In this document: piece by piece, positions 51,301-59,325 of the stretch | How positions within the stretch are numbered: position 1 is the first letter of the stretch | Layout: every line of letters starts with the position of its first letter | Source of the DNA: Lentzea waywayandensis | Lineage (GTDB): Bacteria; Actinomycetota; Actinomycetes; Mycobacteriales; Pseudonocardiaceae | Reading direction: 5' to 3' | Assembly: GCF_900115955.1 (NCBI RefSeq) | Contig: NZ_FOYL01000009.1 | Location: forward strand, 339,077-403,076 | DNA length: 64,000 nucleotides | Notes under the pieces: model-generated | The model's database searches: none | Told to the model about the DNA's origin: nothing | The model's input: the letters and a program-made list of their open reading frames with translations, nothing else | Position numbers and translations under genes: made by a program

Positions 51301-53374
51301 GCAGATGGAGAACCCCGGCAGGTTCCTGCTGTTCGACACCGACGGGCTGGACGTGTCCGGCGCGTTGCTGCCCAAACTGGTGGCGTGGGACGAGCCGCAC
51401 GTGAAGGTCCGCAATGGACAGACGACGGTGCCACGGCTTCAGGAAACCCAGAAGACCGAAGGCAAGTACGAGTGGGACCCGAACAAGACGGTCCTGATCA
51501 CGGGTGGCACCGGCGGGCTCGGCGCCGAACTGGCGAAACACCTCGTCACCAGGCACAACGTCAAACACCTGCTGCTCGCCAGCCGTCGCGGCGAGGAGTC
51601 ACCCAAGGCCACCGAACTGCGTCAGGAGCTCGAAGCACAGGGCGCGACGGTCACGATCGCGGCGGCCGATGTCTCGAAGGCCGACGACGTCACCACGCTG
51701 CTGAGTGCCGCGCACAAGCCGTTGCAGGCCATCATTCACACGGCAGGCGTGCTGGACGACGCGCTGATCGACGCGCTGACCCCGGACAGCGTCACGAAGG
51801 TCCTCACGCCCAAGGTCGACGCGGCCTGGCACCTGCGCAACGCCACGGACGTCCCGCTCGTCCTCTACAGCTCCGTCTCGGGCGTGATGGGTGCGGCGGG
51901 ACAGGGCAACTACGCGGCCGCCAACTCCTACCTCGACGCCCTCGCCCAGAGCACCGAGAACACCATCAGCCTCGCCTGGGGACCGTGGGCGCAGGACTCC
52001 GGCATGACGGCCGGGCTCAGCCAGGCCGCGATGGACAGGATGCAACGGTCGGGCATGCCGCCGCTGGCCGTCGAGCAGGGCCTCGCGCTGTTCGACGCGG
52101 CACTCGCACACCGGAAGGCCCTGCTGGTCCCGATCCACGTCGCCGCCCAGCGAGGCCCCGTCTCCAAGCTCCTGGGAGGCACCAGCGAACAGCCGCAGGA
52201 GAAGGCCGCCGTCACGGTGCTGGACCGGCTGCGCAACGCCACACCACAGGACCGCGAGGGCATGGTCCGCGACCTCGTCACCGGCACGAGCGCCGCATTG
52301 CTCGGCCACCCGGACCCGAGCGCGGTCGACCCCCAGAAGGACTTCCTCGAACTCGGCTTCGACAGCCTCATCGCCGTCGAACTGCGCAACCAGCTCAACG
52401 AACTCCTCAGCCTGAAGCTCGCGGGATCGGTCGTCTTCGACCACAAGACCCCGGCGAACCTCGCCCAGCACCTCGTCACCGAGCTCGGCACCCTCCACAG
52501 TGGAGGAAGCACGGGCAACGGCGTCGAGGTGGCGGCGGAGGACACCGTGTTCGGGCTCTTCATGGACGCCGTCACGAAGAACAACGTCGCCGCCGGCCTG
52601 CAGATGCTCAAGGGCGTCGCGAACCTGCGCCCGATGTTCTCCTCCCCCGCCGAACTGGACGACCTGCCCGAGGCCGTCACGCTCGCGGACGGCCCGAAGC
52701 TGCCCAAGCTCATCTGCATCAGCGCTCCCGGCGCGACGGCAGGCGTGCACATGTACGCCAGGCTCGCGGCTCACCTGCGAGGCAAACGGCAGGTCAGCGC
52801 GCTCCCGCTGGTCGGGTTCGGCGCCGGGGAACCGTTGCCGAAGGACGCCGCCGCAGTCAACCGGTGGGTCGCGGAGGCGGTGCTGCACGCGAGCGACGGC
52901 GACCCGTTCGTGCTCGTCGGCCACTCCTCCGGCGGCACCCTCGCCTACCTCGCGGCGGGCGTCATCGAGGAGACGTGGGGCATCAAACCGGACGGCGTGA
53001 TCATGCTCGACACGCTGAGCCTCAACTACGACAACCGCGAGGGCATGGACTTCGAGTCCGTCACCAGCAACTACTTCAACACGATGGACTCCCCCGCGGT
53101 CAACATGAACAGCGCACGCCTGTCCGCCATGGCGCACTGGTTCCCGCGCATCATCGACACCGGCATCCACACGACGGTGCCGAAACTGCTGGTCCGATGC
53201 GCGAACGAGGTCCGGGGCACGGATCTGGTGACCACGAACCAGGACGTCTCGGTGCCCGCGGACGACATCAGGCTCGTGGCCACCGACCACATGGCGATGG
53301 TGAAGGAGGACGCCCACCTCACCGCCGAGGTGATGGAGGACTGGCTCAAGGCCTTCCACCCCGTCACGTCCTGA
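48353..53374 (+). CDS. Modular type I PKS, terminal module KS-AT-KR-ACP-TE
   Basis: The 1673-residue protein starts at the ATG at 48353 with GGAAGG upstream, 28 bases after the previous PKS stop. The N-terminus is a coiled-coil docking helix (EKLVEYLKWVTADLHETRQRLEEVE) that would pair with the C-terminal docking region of the four-module protein. Domains are KS (35-460, Cys200), AT (Ser626 in GHSIGE, HAFHS, hence malonyl), KR (about 1040-1215, TGGTGGLG, LDD B-type, Tyr1187), ACP (Ser1338) and TE (1420-1673). The TE has GHSSGG Ser1525, Asp1553 in MLDTLS and His1646 in TDHMAM. There is no DH remnant here. The TE releases the chain by hydrolysis or by lactonisation; the sequence does not decide which. 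The 3' end overlaps a convergent GNAT gene by 11 bases. Confidence 0.93.
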   Translation: MPNEEKLVEYLKWVTADLHETRQRLEEVESGRHEPIAIVGIACRFPGDVRSAEDLWDLVSEGRDAITGFPTDRGWDLGTLAGGDSATLQGGFLYDAAEFDPGFFGISPREALAMDPQQRLLLQTTWEAIERAGIDPASLRGSETGVFVGTNGQDYGHVLIASEEDVEGHAGMGTAASVISGRISYTFGFEGPAVTIDTACSSSLVGLHLAAAALRNGECSLAVAGGVTVMATASNFAGFTRQGGLAVSGRCKAFSDDADGTGWSEGVGVLLVEKLSDAQRDGHPVLAVVVGSAVNQDGASNGLSAPNGPSQRRVIQAALASAGLAADEVGAVEAHGTGTVLGDPIEAQALLATYGTERAEPLRLGAVKSNIGHTQAAAGVAGVIKMVMALQRETLPRTLHVSAPSSHVDWTAGNIELLTEAEPWPRGEQPRRAGISSFGVSGTNAHVIIEEAPEPTEDSDEPTRCPFGFGTEADELPLVVSAKSANALQTRVDQVRALTDSPAAVGYSLLTTRSTGFEHRAVLLNGVTLASGQTQRKPVAALFSGQGAQRLGMGKDLYETSDTFRAAFDNVAQHLDVDLDDAMWGTDEEALNQTGTTQPALFALQVALYRLLESYGFKPDHVAGHSIGEIAAAHVAGVLTLEDAATLVQERARLMQALPQSGAMFAVKATEAEVRKHLTAQVDIAAINGPNDIVIAGDEATARAIAQNWEHKQLRVSHAFHSPLMEPMLDDFRNAIKHIDFHKPRIPIHTSGDVTTVGYWVDHVRNTVRFTENVEKIGEATFIEIGPTGVLSALVDGCIPTLRKDKPEPAAVLTALAKLYVSGVNVDWRKFFPRGNKIALPTYPFDTQRFWPKGGTAPSGPAKSQPALHELQWVDATVTASPIAAARWAIIGGDEFDLAHVLYSAGQTVTGYGETLAEAAKTTKPDVFIVAVSGDGTPESTHAQTQRVLAILQEANDYSAHIVFVSGENDLTAAATAGLVRSAQMENPGRFLLFDTDGLDVSGALLPKLVAWDEPHVKVRNGQTTVPRLQETQKTEGKYEWDPNKTVLITGGTGGLGAELAKHLVTRHNVKHLLLASRRGEESPKATELRQELEAQGATVTIAAADVSKADDVTTLLSAAHKPLQAIIHTAGVLDDALIDALTPDSVTKVLTPKVDAAWHLRNATDVPLVLYSSVSGVMGAAGQGNYAAANSYLDALAQSTENTISLAWGPWAQDSGMTAGLSQAAMDRMQRSGMPPLAVEQGLALFDAALAHRKALLVPIHVAAQRGPVSKLLGGTSEQPQEKAAVTVLDRLRNATPQDREGMVRDLVTGTSAALLGHPDPSAVDPQKDFLELGFDSLIAVELRNQLNELLSLKLAGSVVFDHKTPANLAQHLVTELGTLHSGGSTGNGVEVAAEDTVFGLFMDAVTKNNVAAGLQMLKGVANLRPMFSSPAELDDLPEAVTLADGPKLPKLICISAPGATAGVHMYARLAAHLRGKRQVSALPLVGFGAGEPLPKDAAAVNRWVAEAVLHASDGDPFVLVGHSSGGTLAYLAAGVIEETWGIKPDGVIMLDTLSLNYDNREGMDFESVTSNYFNTMDSPAVNMNSARLSAMAHWFPRIIDTGIHTTVPKLLVRCANEVRGTDLVTTNQDVSVPADDIRLVATDHMAMVKEDAHLTAEVMEDWLKAFHPVTS

Positions 53375-53834
53375 CGAGCAGGGCCTTCTCGAACGGCAGC
53401 GGCCCGGCCGGCGGGACCGTCACGTCGAACAACGGCGTGTAGCCCGCCGCCAGGTACAGCCCGCGTGCCTCCGGCTGGCGCGGGCCCGTGGTCAGGTAAA
53501 GGCGCCGGTAGCCGAGCCGGACGGTCTCGGCTTCGAGCACCGAAAGCACCTGCCGTGCCAGGCCCTGGCGGCGGTACGACGAGTGGGTCCAGATCCGCTT
53601 CAACTCCGCGGTCTCCGAGTCGTACCGCCGGAACGCGCCGCCTGCCACGGCGGTTCCGCCCCGCAGCAACACCATCAGCCGTCCATCAGGCGGTGTCAGC
53701 GACTCGTCAGGGAACCGTTCCATCCGTTCCCTGGCCGCCGACCCGTACCTGCTCACGTACTCGTGCAACAACTCCGCCATCATCCCGGCGACCTCGGGAG
53801 CGTCCGGCCGAGTCCAGTGGACCTCGTCGGTCAT
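53364..53834 (-). CDS. GNAT-family N-acetyltransferase
   Basis: This 156-residue acetyl-CoA-dependent transferase has the GNAT acetyl-CoA-binding motif IWTHSSYRRQGLARQVLSVLE (R/Q-x-x-G-x-A) at about 83-103. It ends with the typical YRRLYLTTGPRQPEARGLYLAAGYTPL segment. It overlaps the upstream winged-helix gene by 4 bases and is the last gene of the minus-strand transporter/monooxygenase operon. In Bacillus ytm/yxe operons an N-acetyltransferase of this type acetylates S-substituted cysteine before FMN-monooxygenase cleavage, which would fit here. The substrate is otherwise unknown. Confidence 0.82.
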   Translation of the reverse strand: MTDEVHWTRPDAPEVAGMMAELLHEYVSRYGSAARERMERFPDESLTPPDGRLMVLLRGGTAVAGGAFRRYDSETAELKRIWTHSSYRRQGLARQVLSVLEAETVRLGYRRLYLTTGPRQPEARGLYLAAGYTPLFDVTVPPAGPLPFEKALLVRT

Positions 53835-54283
53835 CCGGCGCGCCGGTCCGCCAGCTGCACCACGTTCGGCGAGCGCTCCACCCGGACCCGGCTGCTCGAC
53901 GCGACCAGGTACCCGACGCCGCGGACGGTCTGGATCACGTCCGAGGCGTCCGCGAGCTTCTGCCGGATCCGCCGCACGTGCACGTCGACCGTGCGGGCGC
54001 CGCTGTAGTCGTCGTTGACGCCCCAGACCGCCGCCAGCAGCTCACGGCGGCGATGCACCCGGTCGGTGTGCTCGCACAGGTGCAGCAGCAGTTCGAACTC
54101 CAGCCGCGTCGTCTCGACGAGTGCGTCGTGCACGAGCACCTGCCGCGTGTCGCGCAGGATTCGGACGTCCACGGCTTCGACCGCCGCCTGGGCCGCGGGC
54201 ATCAGGCCCACGTCGTTCAACGCGCCGAGCAGCCGCAGCGCGGTGTCCTCGTCGTCGGTGTCGATGGTGATGCTGAACTTCAT
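53831..54283 (-). CDS. Winged-helix (OmpR/PhoB-type) DNA-binding protein without receiver domain
   Basis: The 150-residue protein has a C-terminal OmpR/PhoB-type winged helix (about 50-135: LVHDALVETTRLEFELLLHLCEHTDRVHRRRELLAAVW, then TVDVHVRRIRQKLAD, then IQTVRGVGYLV). It lacks the phosphoacceptor receiver domain that normally precedes it. The first 40 residues (MKFSITIDTDDEDTALRLLGAL) form a short alpha/beta segment of unknown type. It sits between an ABC substrate-binding gene (15 bases) and a GNAT gene (4-base overlap), so it probably regulates this operon, perhaps sensing a metabolite through its N-terminal part. No sensor kinase is nearby. Confidence 0.8.
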   Translation of the reverse strand: MKFSITIDTDDEDTALRLLGALNDVGLMPAAQAAVEAVDVRILRDTRQVLVHDALVETTRLEFELLLHLCEHTDRVHRRRELLAAVWGVNDDYSGARTVDVHVRRIRQKLADASDVIQTVRGVGYLVASSSRVRVERSPNVVQLADRRAG

Positions 54284-54298
54284 GACGCACCTCCCCGA

Positions 54299-55231
54299 TC
54301 AGCTCTTCGGCAGACCCTGCGGGTTGATCTCGGACGTCGGCACGGCCTCGTCGGACAGACCCCACCGCTTGAGCACCTCGGCGTACTTGCCGTTGGCGAT
54401 CAACTGGTTCAGCGCCTCCTGGACCGGGGTCACGAGCCCGCTGTCCTTCTTCGTGGTCGCGGCGATCTTGCCCTGCACCGCGGCGCCGCCGGAGAAGTTG
54501 CCGATCACCTCGGTCTGCCCGGACGTCACCGCGTGGTAGGCGGAGGAGGGGTTCGGGCCGAGGTAGGCGTCGATGCGGCCGGACTGGAGCGCGAGGTAGT
54601 AGTCCGACGAGTTCTGGAAGTACTTGATGTCGGTGGCCTGAAGACCGGCGGCGACGTTCTTGGTGCTCCAGTCGACCAGGATCCTCTCCTGGTTGGTGCC
54701 CGACGTCACGGCGATCACTTTGCCCGCCACGTCCTTGGGCTCCTTGACCTTCCAGGTGCCGCCCTTCTTCGCCTCGAACGCGAGCGTGTCGAGGCGGTAG
54801 GTGGCGAAGTCGTACTTCTCCTTGCGCGCCTCGGTCACGGTGATGTTCGACAGGCCGAGGTCGTAGGCGCCGCTGTCCAGTCCGACGAAGAGGTTCTCCC
54901 ACGACGAGACCTCGAGCTTGGCCTTGAGCCCCAGCACGTCGGCGACCAGGGTGGCGATGTCGGTCTCGACACCGATCACGGTCTTGTCGTCGGTGGCGTA
55001 GAACCGCAGAGGTGGTGCTGTGCCTGCGGATCCGCCGATCGTCAGCTCGCCCTTGGCTCTGAACTTCTCCGGCACCTTCGCGGCGATCTTGTCGTCCTTG
55101 GTGGCAGTGATCCGCTTCTGGTCCGGGCCGAGGTTGATGCCCGAGCCCGCGACCTCGGCGGGCTCCTCACCGCCGGCGGTGCCACAAGCCGCCAGACCGA
55201 ACACCAGCGCGGCGATAAGTAGTGTGCGCAC
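54299..55231 (-). CDS. Amino-acid ABC transporter substrate-binding lipoprotein
   Basis: The 310-residue exported lipoprotein binds the substrate outside the membrane. The signal peptide ends in lipobox LAAC with Cys16. The rest is a family 3 solute-binding protein: GIETDIATLVADVLGLK, VGLDSGAYDLGLSNITVTEARKEKYDF, VIAVTSGTNQERIL and LALQSGRIDAYLGPNPSSAYHA. It is followed by the ATPase and permease genes of the same importer. Family 3 proteins carry polar amino acids. The neighbouring FMN monooxygenases and Cys-rich leader point to cystine or an S-substituted cysteine as ligand, which is inference. Confidence 0.87.
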   Translation of the reverse strand: MRTLLIAALVFGLAACGTAGGEEPAEVAGSGINLGPDQKRITATKDDKIAAKVPEKFRAKGELTIGGSAGTAPPLRFYATDDKTVIGVETDIATLVADVLGLKAKLEVSSWENLFVGLDSGAYDLGLSNITVTEARKEKYDFATYRLDTLAFEAKKGGTWKVKEPKDVAGKVIAVTSGTNQERILVDWSTKNVAAGLQATDIKYFQNSSDYYLALQSGRIDAYLGPNPSSAYHAVTSGQTEVIGNFSGGAAVQGKIAATTKKDSGLVTPVQEALNQLIANGKYAEVLKRWGLSDEAVPTSEINPQGLPKS

Positions 55232-55243
55232 AACGAACTCCTT

Positions 55244-55966
55244 CTACAGAACCTTGGACAGGAAAGCGCGGGTGCGCTCGTGGACCGGGTGGTCGAGCAC
55301 CTCGTCCGGTGTTCCCTCTTCGACGATCACGCCGTCGTCCATGAACACGATGCGGTCGGCCACCTCGCGGGCGAAGCCGATCTCGTGCGTGACCACGACC
55401 ATCGTGGTGCCGGAACGGGCGAGGTCGCGCAGCACGTCGAGCACCTCGCCGACGAGCTCCGGGTCCAGGGCCGAGGTCGGTTCGTCGAACAGCACGACCT
55501 TCGGCTGGGTAGCAAGGGCCCGCGCGATCGCGACGCGTTGCTGCTGGCCGCCGGAGAGTTGCCGGGGATACGCGTCCGCCTTGTCCACCAACCCGACCCG
55601 TTCCAGGAAGTGCCGCGCCTGCACCGGATCGGCCACCTCCGCGATGTTCTCCAGCGCGGTCAGGTGCGGGAACAGGTTGAAGTTCTGGAAGACGAACCCG
55701 ATGTCCTTGCGCTGCTTGAGGATCTCGCGTTCCTTGAGCTCGTGGAGCTTGCCTCCGCGGCGCTGGTAGCCGATCAGCGCGCCGTCGATCGTGATGAACC
55801 CGCGATCGACCTTCTCCAGGTGGTTGATCGTGCGCAGCAACGTCGACTTGCCGGAGCCGGACGGCCCGAGCACCACGACGACCTCACCGGCCGCGACGTT
55901 CAACGACACCCCGCGCAGCACCTCGAGCGAGCCGAAGCTCTTGTGCACGCCCAGAACCTCGATCAC
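55244..55966 (-). CDS. Amino-acid ABC transporter ATP-binding protein
   Basis: The 240-residue ABC ATPase powers amino-acid uptake. Walker A is GPSGSGKST, the Q-loop FVFQNFNLFPHLTALENI, the signature QLSGGQQQRVAIARAL, Walker B VVLFDEPTSALD and the switch His VVVTHE, all intact. It belongs to the GlnQ/TcyC polar-amino-acid group. The GTG start at 55966 overlaps the permease stop by 4 bases; the long in-frame extension upstream is a shadow of the permease gene and was excluded. Confidence 0.93.
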   Translation of the reverse strand: MIEVLGVHKSFGSLEVLRGVSLNVAAGEVVVVLGPSGSGKSTLLRTINHLEKVDRGFITIDGALIGYQRRGGKLHELKEREILKQRKDIGFVFQNFNLFPHLTALENIAEVADPVQARHFLERVGLVDKADAYPRQLSGGQQQRVAIARALATQPKVVLFDEPTSALDPELVGEVLDVLRDLARSGTTMVVVTHEIGFAREVADRIVFMDDGVIVEEGTPDEVLDHPVHERTRAFLSKVL

Positions 55967-56838
55967 CGGCGGTCTCCTCGCGCGAAGTAGCGCTCGACGT
56001 AGTGCTGGCCGATCGAGAGCAGGGTGGTCAGGATGATGTACCAGACGGTCGCGACCATCAGCAGTGCAACGACTCGCGCGTTGCGGCCGTAGATGACCTG
56101 CACCTGGTAGAAGAGCTCGCCGATCGCCATCACCGAGACGACCGACGTGCCTTTGAAGAGGCTGATCACCTCGTTGGCGGCGTTGGGCAGGATCGACCGC
56201 ATCGCCTGGGGCAGCACGATTCTGCGGAACTGCCGGAACCTCGGAATGCCGAGCGCGGCCGCCGCCTCCAGCTGACCGCGGTCGACGGAGATCACGCCGG
56301 ACCGGACGATCTCCGCCGCGTAGGCCGCCTGGTGCAACGCGAGGCCGAGCACGGCCGCGCCCATCGGGCTGATCAACGCGATGGTCTCGAAGCTCACGAA
56401 CTCCGGCCCGAACGGAATGCCGAGCGAAAGCCGTTGGTACAGATAGGAGATGTTGAACCAGAACAACAGCTGCACGATCAGCGGGATCGACCGGAACGCC
56501 CAGATGTAGGTCCAGCCCACCGCCGAGAGGAACGGGCTCTTCGACATCCGCAGCACCGCGACCACGATGCCGAGCGCGAACCCCAGCACGGTGCCGAGCA
56601 CGGTCAGCACGATGGTGGTGCCGACGGCGGTCAGGATCGACTGGGCGGTGAAGTACCGGGCGAACGTCGGCCAGTCCCAGGCGGGGTTCGTGACCAGGCC
56701 GTGCACGAACTGCGCGGCGAGCACCAGCACGAAGGCCACACCGACCCAGCGCCACGGGTGGCGGGCCGGCACGACCGGTAACGAAGAGAGATCATCGTCC
56801 TTTGTGGACACAAGCGTCAGCGTGCCGGAAGAGGTCAT
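55963..56838 (-). CDS. Amino-acid ABC transporter permease
   Basis: This 291-residue inner-membrane channel subunit has an N-terminal anchor, about five further helices and the amino-acid permease EAA loop QAAYAAEIVRSGVISVDRGQLEAAAALGIPRFRQFRRIVLPQA. It belongs to the HisM/GlnP group. Two copies would form the pore with two ATPase subunits. It is the first of the three transporter genes, preceded by a 208-base gap that carries the short Cys-containing leader reading frame, suggesting that transporter expression is adjusted separately from the two monooxygenase genes upstream. Confidence 0.92.
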   Translation of the reverse strand: MTSSGTLTLVSTKDDDLSSLPVVPARHPWRWVGVAFVLVLAAQFVHGLVTNPAWDWPTFARYFTAQSILTAVGTTIVLTVLGTVLGFALGIVVAVLRMSKSPFLSAVGWTYIWAFRSIPLIVQLLFWFNISYLYQRLSLGIPFGPEFVSFETIALISPMGAAVLGLALHQAAYAAEIVRSGVISVDRGQLEAAAALGIPRFRQFRRIVLPQAMRSILPNAANEVISLFKGTSVVSVMAIGELFYQVQVIYGRNARVVALLMVATVWYIILTTLLSIGQHYVERYFARGDRR

Positions 56839-56883
56839 GGCGAGTCCTTGCTGCGGCGGGGAACGTGAGACGAGCGAGCAGAG

Positions 56884-56943
56884 TCAGCTCGTACAGTCGA
56901 TGCGACAGCGGGAGGACAGGACCAACGCGGCGGCGCCGTTCAT
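56884..56943 (-). CDS. Short cysteine-containing leader peptide upstream of the ABC transporter
   Basis: A 19-codon reading frame, MNGAAALVLSSRCRIDCTS, has an excellent ribosome-binding site (GGGAGGACAGG directly before the ATG) in the 208-base gap before the permease gene. It contains two Cys codons in the pattern LSSRCRIDC. This resembles the actinobacterial leader peptides (L..RR.xDLxR..S..C) found before sulfate and cysteine genes and linked to cysteine-dependent attenuation in mycobacteria. Cysteine shortage would stall ribosomes on it and change downstream expression. It ends 46 bases before the permease start. It is not proven to be translated. Confidence 0.55.
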   Translation of the reverse strand: MNGAAALVLSSRCRIDCTS

Positions 56944-57046
56944 CCTGTCCTCCCTTCCCTGCGCTCTTGAGGAGAGCACTCACTCAACGACGCTCACGTT
57001 AGGTACCGATGAACCGGCTGGGCAAGGACGTCCACGTGCTGAACAA

Positions 57047-58318
57047 CTATCGGATACCGAGATGATCCCTCAGCGTCGGACCTGTGTAGTCGGCCCGGAA
57101 GACGCCGCGCTCCTGGAGCAGCGGCACGACGGTGTCCGCGAACTCGTCGAGCCCGCCCGGCGTCACGTGCGGCACGAGGATGAAGCCGTCCGCGGCGTCC
57201 TGCTGCACGAGGTCGTTGATCTGCGTGGCGACGCTGTCCGCCGAGCCGATGAACGTCTGCCGGGCGCTCACGTCGATCACGAGGTCGCGGATGGACAGGT
57301 TCTTGGCCGCGGCCTTGTCCCGCCACTCCCGCACCGTGGCGGCCGGGTCCTTGAACATCCGCACGCTCGCCCGGCCCTTGGCGATGGTGTTCTCGCCGGT
57401 CAACGGCTCGACGTCAGGCAGAGGGCCGTCCGGGTCGTAGCCGCTCAGGTCCCGGTTCCACACCTGTTCCAGGAACCGGATCGCGGTCGCGCCGCTGACC
57501 TGCCGGCGCCGCACGACCGCGGCCTTCTCCTGCGCGTCCGCATCGGTGTCGCCGAGGATGAACGTGGCCGCGGGCAACACCACCAACTGGTCGTGCGTGC
57601 GCCCGTACTTGGCCAGCCTGCCTTTCACGTCGCTGTAGAACTTCTGACCGGCCTCCAGCGTCCCGTGCCGCGAGAAGATCGCGTCGGCGGTGGCGGCGGC
57701 GAACTCGCGGCCCTCCTCGGAGTCACCGGCCTGGAGGATCACCGGACGGCCCTGCGGCGAGCGCGGGACGCCGAACGCGCCGCTGATGTCGAAGTGCTGG
57801 TCCTTGTGCTCGAAAGCGCCCACGCCGGTGTCGAACAGCTTCCACGCCGTGCGCAGGAACGACTCCGCGCGGGTGTAGCGGTCCTCCTGCTTCAGAAAGC
57901 CACCGCGCCGGAAGTTCTCACCGGTGAACGCGTCCCACGAGGTCACGACGTTCCAGGCGGCGCGGCCGTCCGACAGGTGGTCGAGCGAGGCGAACTGCCG
58001 GGCCACCTCGTACGGTTCGTTGAACGTCGAGTTGATCGTGCCGGCGAGCCCGAGCTTCTCGGTGACAGCCGCCAGCGCGGCGAGCACGGTGAAGGTGTCC
58101 GGCCGGCCGACGACGTCCAGGTCGTAGATCTCGCCGCCCTGCTCGCGCAGCCGCAGTCCCTCGGCGAGGAAGAAGAAGTCGAACTTCGCGCGTTCGGCCG
58201 TCTGTGCCAAGTGGACGAACGACTCGAACTCGATGTGGCTGCCCGCCTGCGGATCGCTCCAGACGGTCGTGTTGTTCACGCCGGGGAAGTGCGCGGCGAG
58301 GTGGATCTGCTTGGTCAT
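57047..58318 (-). CDS. NtaA/SnaA/DszA-type FMN-dependent monooxygenase
   Basis: The 423-residue flavin monooxygenase of the luciferase superfamily uses FMNH2 supplied by a separate reductase and oxygen to oxidise its substrate. Family features are MTKQIHLAAHFPGVNNTTVWSDP at the start, FDFFFLAEGLRLR, DTFTVLAALAAVTEKLGLAGTINSTFNEPYEVARQFASLDHLSDGRAAWNVVTSWD and RPVILQAGDSEEGREFAA. Members attack nitrilotriacetate, dibenzothiophene sulfone and S-substituted cysteines (CmoJ/YxeK). It sits 12 bases after the second monooxygenase and before the amino-acid ABC transporter, which favours an organosulfur substrate. Confidence 0.88.
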   Translation of the reverse strand: MTKQIHLAAHFPGVNNTTVWSDPQAGSHIEFESFVHLAQTAERAKFDFFFLAEGLRLREQGGEIYDLDVVGRPDTFTVLAALAAVTEKLGLAGTINSTFNEPYEVARQFASLDHLSDGRAAWNVVTSWDAFTGENFRRGGFLKQEDRYTRAESFLRTAWKLFDTGVGAFEHKDQHFDISGAFGVPRSPQGRPVILQAGDSEEGREFAAATADAIFSRHGTLEAGQKFYSDVKGRLAKYGRTHDQLVVLPAATFILGDTDADAQEKAAVVRRRQVSGATAIRFLEQVWNRDLSGYDPDGPLPDVEPLTGENTIAKGRASVRMFKDPAATVREWRDKAAAKNLSIRDLVIDVSARQTFIGSADSVATQINDLVQQDAADGFILVPHVTPGGLDEFADTVVPLLQERGVFRADYTGPTLRDHLGIR

Positions 58319-58330
58319 CTCGCGCTCCTT

Positions 58331-59182
58331 CTAGGCGAACTGGTTGGCGGGCCGGGCGAGACCGAGATGGCCGCGCAACGTCCTGTGCTCGTACTCGGTG
58401 CGGAACAGCCCACGGCGGCGCAGTTCGGGCACGAGCTCACGGGTGATCTGCTCGAGATCACCGTGCAGGCGGAAGCCGGCGAATCCCTCGGACTGCCAGG
58501 CGATCAGCTGCTCGATCGGGGTGGACACGTCGGCATCTCGGAACACGAGCCTGTCCGTGTCCGAGACTTCGTCGGCGAACACGATGTCCCCCAACGGATG
58601 CGAGGCCGCGATCAGCGGGTGGCCCTGCGGCGGGCGCGGCGTGATCGACGGCCCGCGCACCTTGAACCACCGGCCCTCGAAGTCGATGTAGTGCAGCTTC
58701 TCGCGGTCGATGAACCGCCCGGTGGCCTCGTCGCGGATCTCCGCGTCGTCCTCCCAGCTGTCCCACAACCGGCGCAGGACCTCCGCGTAGTCCGCGGCCT
58801 CCTCCCACAGTTCGGGCTCATCTCCGACCGAACGACGCCCGAAGTGCTTGGCGTCAGCGGGATCTGGCGCCACGGTCAACTGAACGCCCGCCCGTCCCCC
58901 GCTCACGTAGTCGAGCGTCGCGATCGCCTTCGACAGGTGGAACGGTTCGGTGTGCGTGACCACCGCCGTCGGCACCAGGCCGACGTACGTGGTCAGCGGC
59001 GCGATGCGCGCGGCGGTGAGCACCGCGTCCAGTCCCGGCTGCCCGCCGAGCGAGTCGCCGAACGTGACGAAGTCGAGCGTGCCGTGCTCGGCCTCGCGCA
59101 CGAGCCCGGCCCAATGCCTTGCGGTGAAAGCCTCTTCGCCGGTCGCGTGGAGCGCGGCGGCCAGGTGCAGTCGTGAGCCCAC
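58331..59182 (-). CDS. LLM-class FMN-dependent oxidoreductase
   Basis: The 283-residue bacterial-luciferase-like protein begins MGSRLHLAAALHATG. It has FVTFGDSLGG, LDAVLTAARIAPLTTYVGLVPTAVVTHTEPFHLSKAIATLDYVSGGRAGVQLTVAP and RPPQGHPLIAASHP. It is shorter than usual NtaA-type members and has the SLGG/SGGR pattern of the CmoO-like group. It is the first gene of the minus-strand operon and precedes the larger monooxygenase by 12 bases, so the two may act in sequence or on related sulfur compounds. The start ATG at 59182 has GAGAGGGGGACC upstream. Confidence 0.83.
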   Translation of the reverse strand: MGSRLHLAAALHATGEEAFTARHWAGLVREAEHGTLDFVTFGDSLGGQPGLDAVLTAARIAPLTTYVGLVPTAVVTHTEPFHLSKAIATLDYVSGGRAGVQLTVAPDPADAKHFGRRSVGDEPELWEEAADYAEVLRRLWDSWEDDAEIRDEATGRFIDREKLHYIDFEGRWFKVRGPSITPRPPQGHPLIAASHPLGDIVFADEVSDTDRLVFRDADVSTPIEQLIAWQSEGFAGFRLHGDLEQITRELVPELRRRGLFRTEYEHRTLRGHLGLARPANQFA

Positions 59183-59325
59183 CGGTCCCCCTCTCGTCGT
59201 TTACCCGCATTCTGTGCGCGCGGAAGGGGCTCGCGCCGGGGCGGCCACTGGGTGGGAATCTCGGCCATCGAGGGAATATTTTTCGGGCTTGCGGTTCGCG
59301 ACGGGTTGATGTCACGATCTTCCGC

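Noticed and set aside
48287..51568. A minus-strand frame of about 1090 codons opposite the terminal PKS
   Set aside because: Antisense shadow with no family features; the plus-strand KS-AT-KR-ACP-TE protein accounts for the region.
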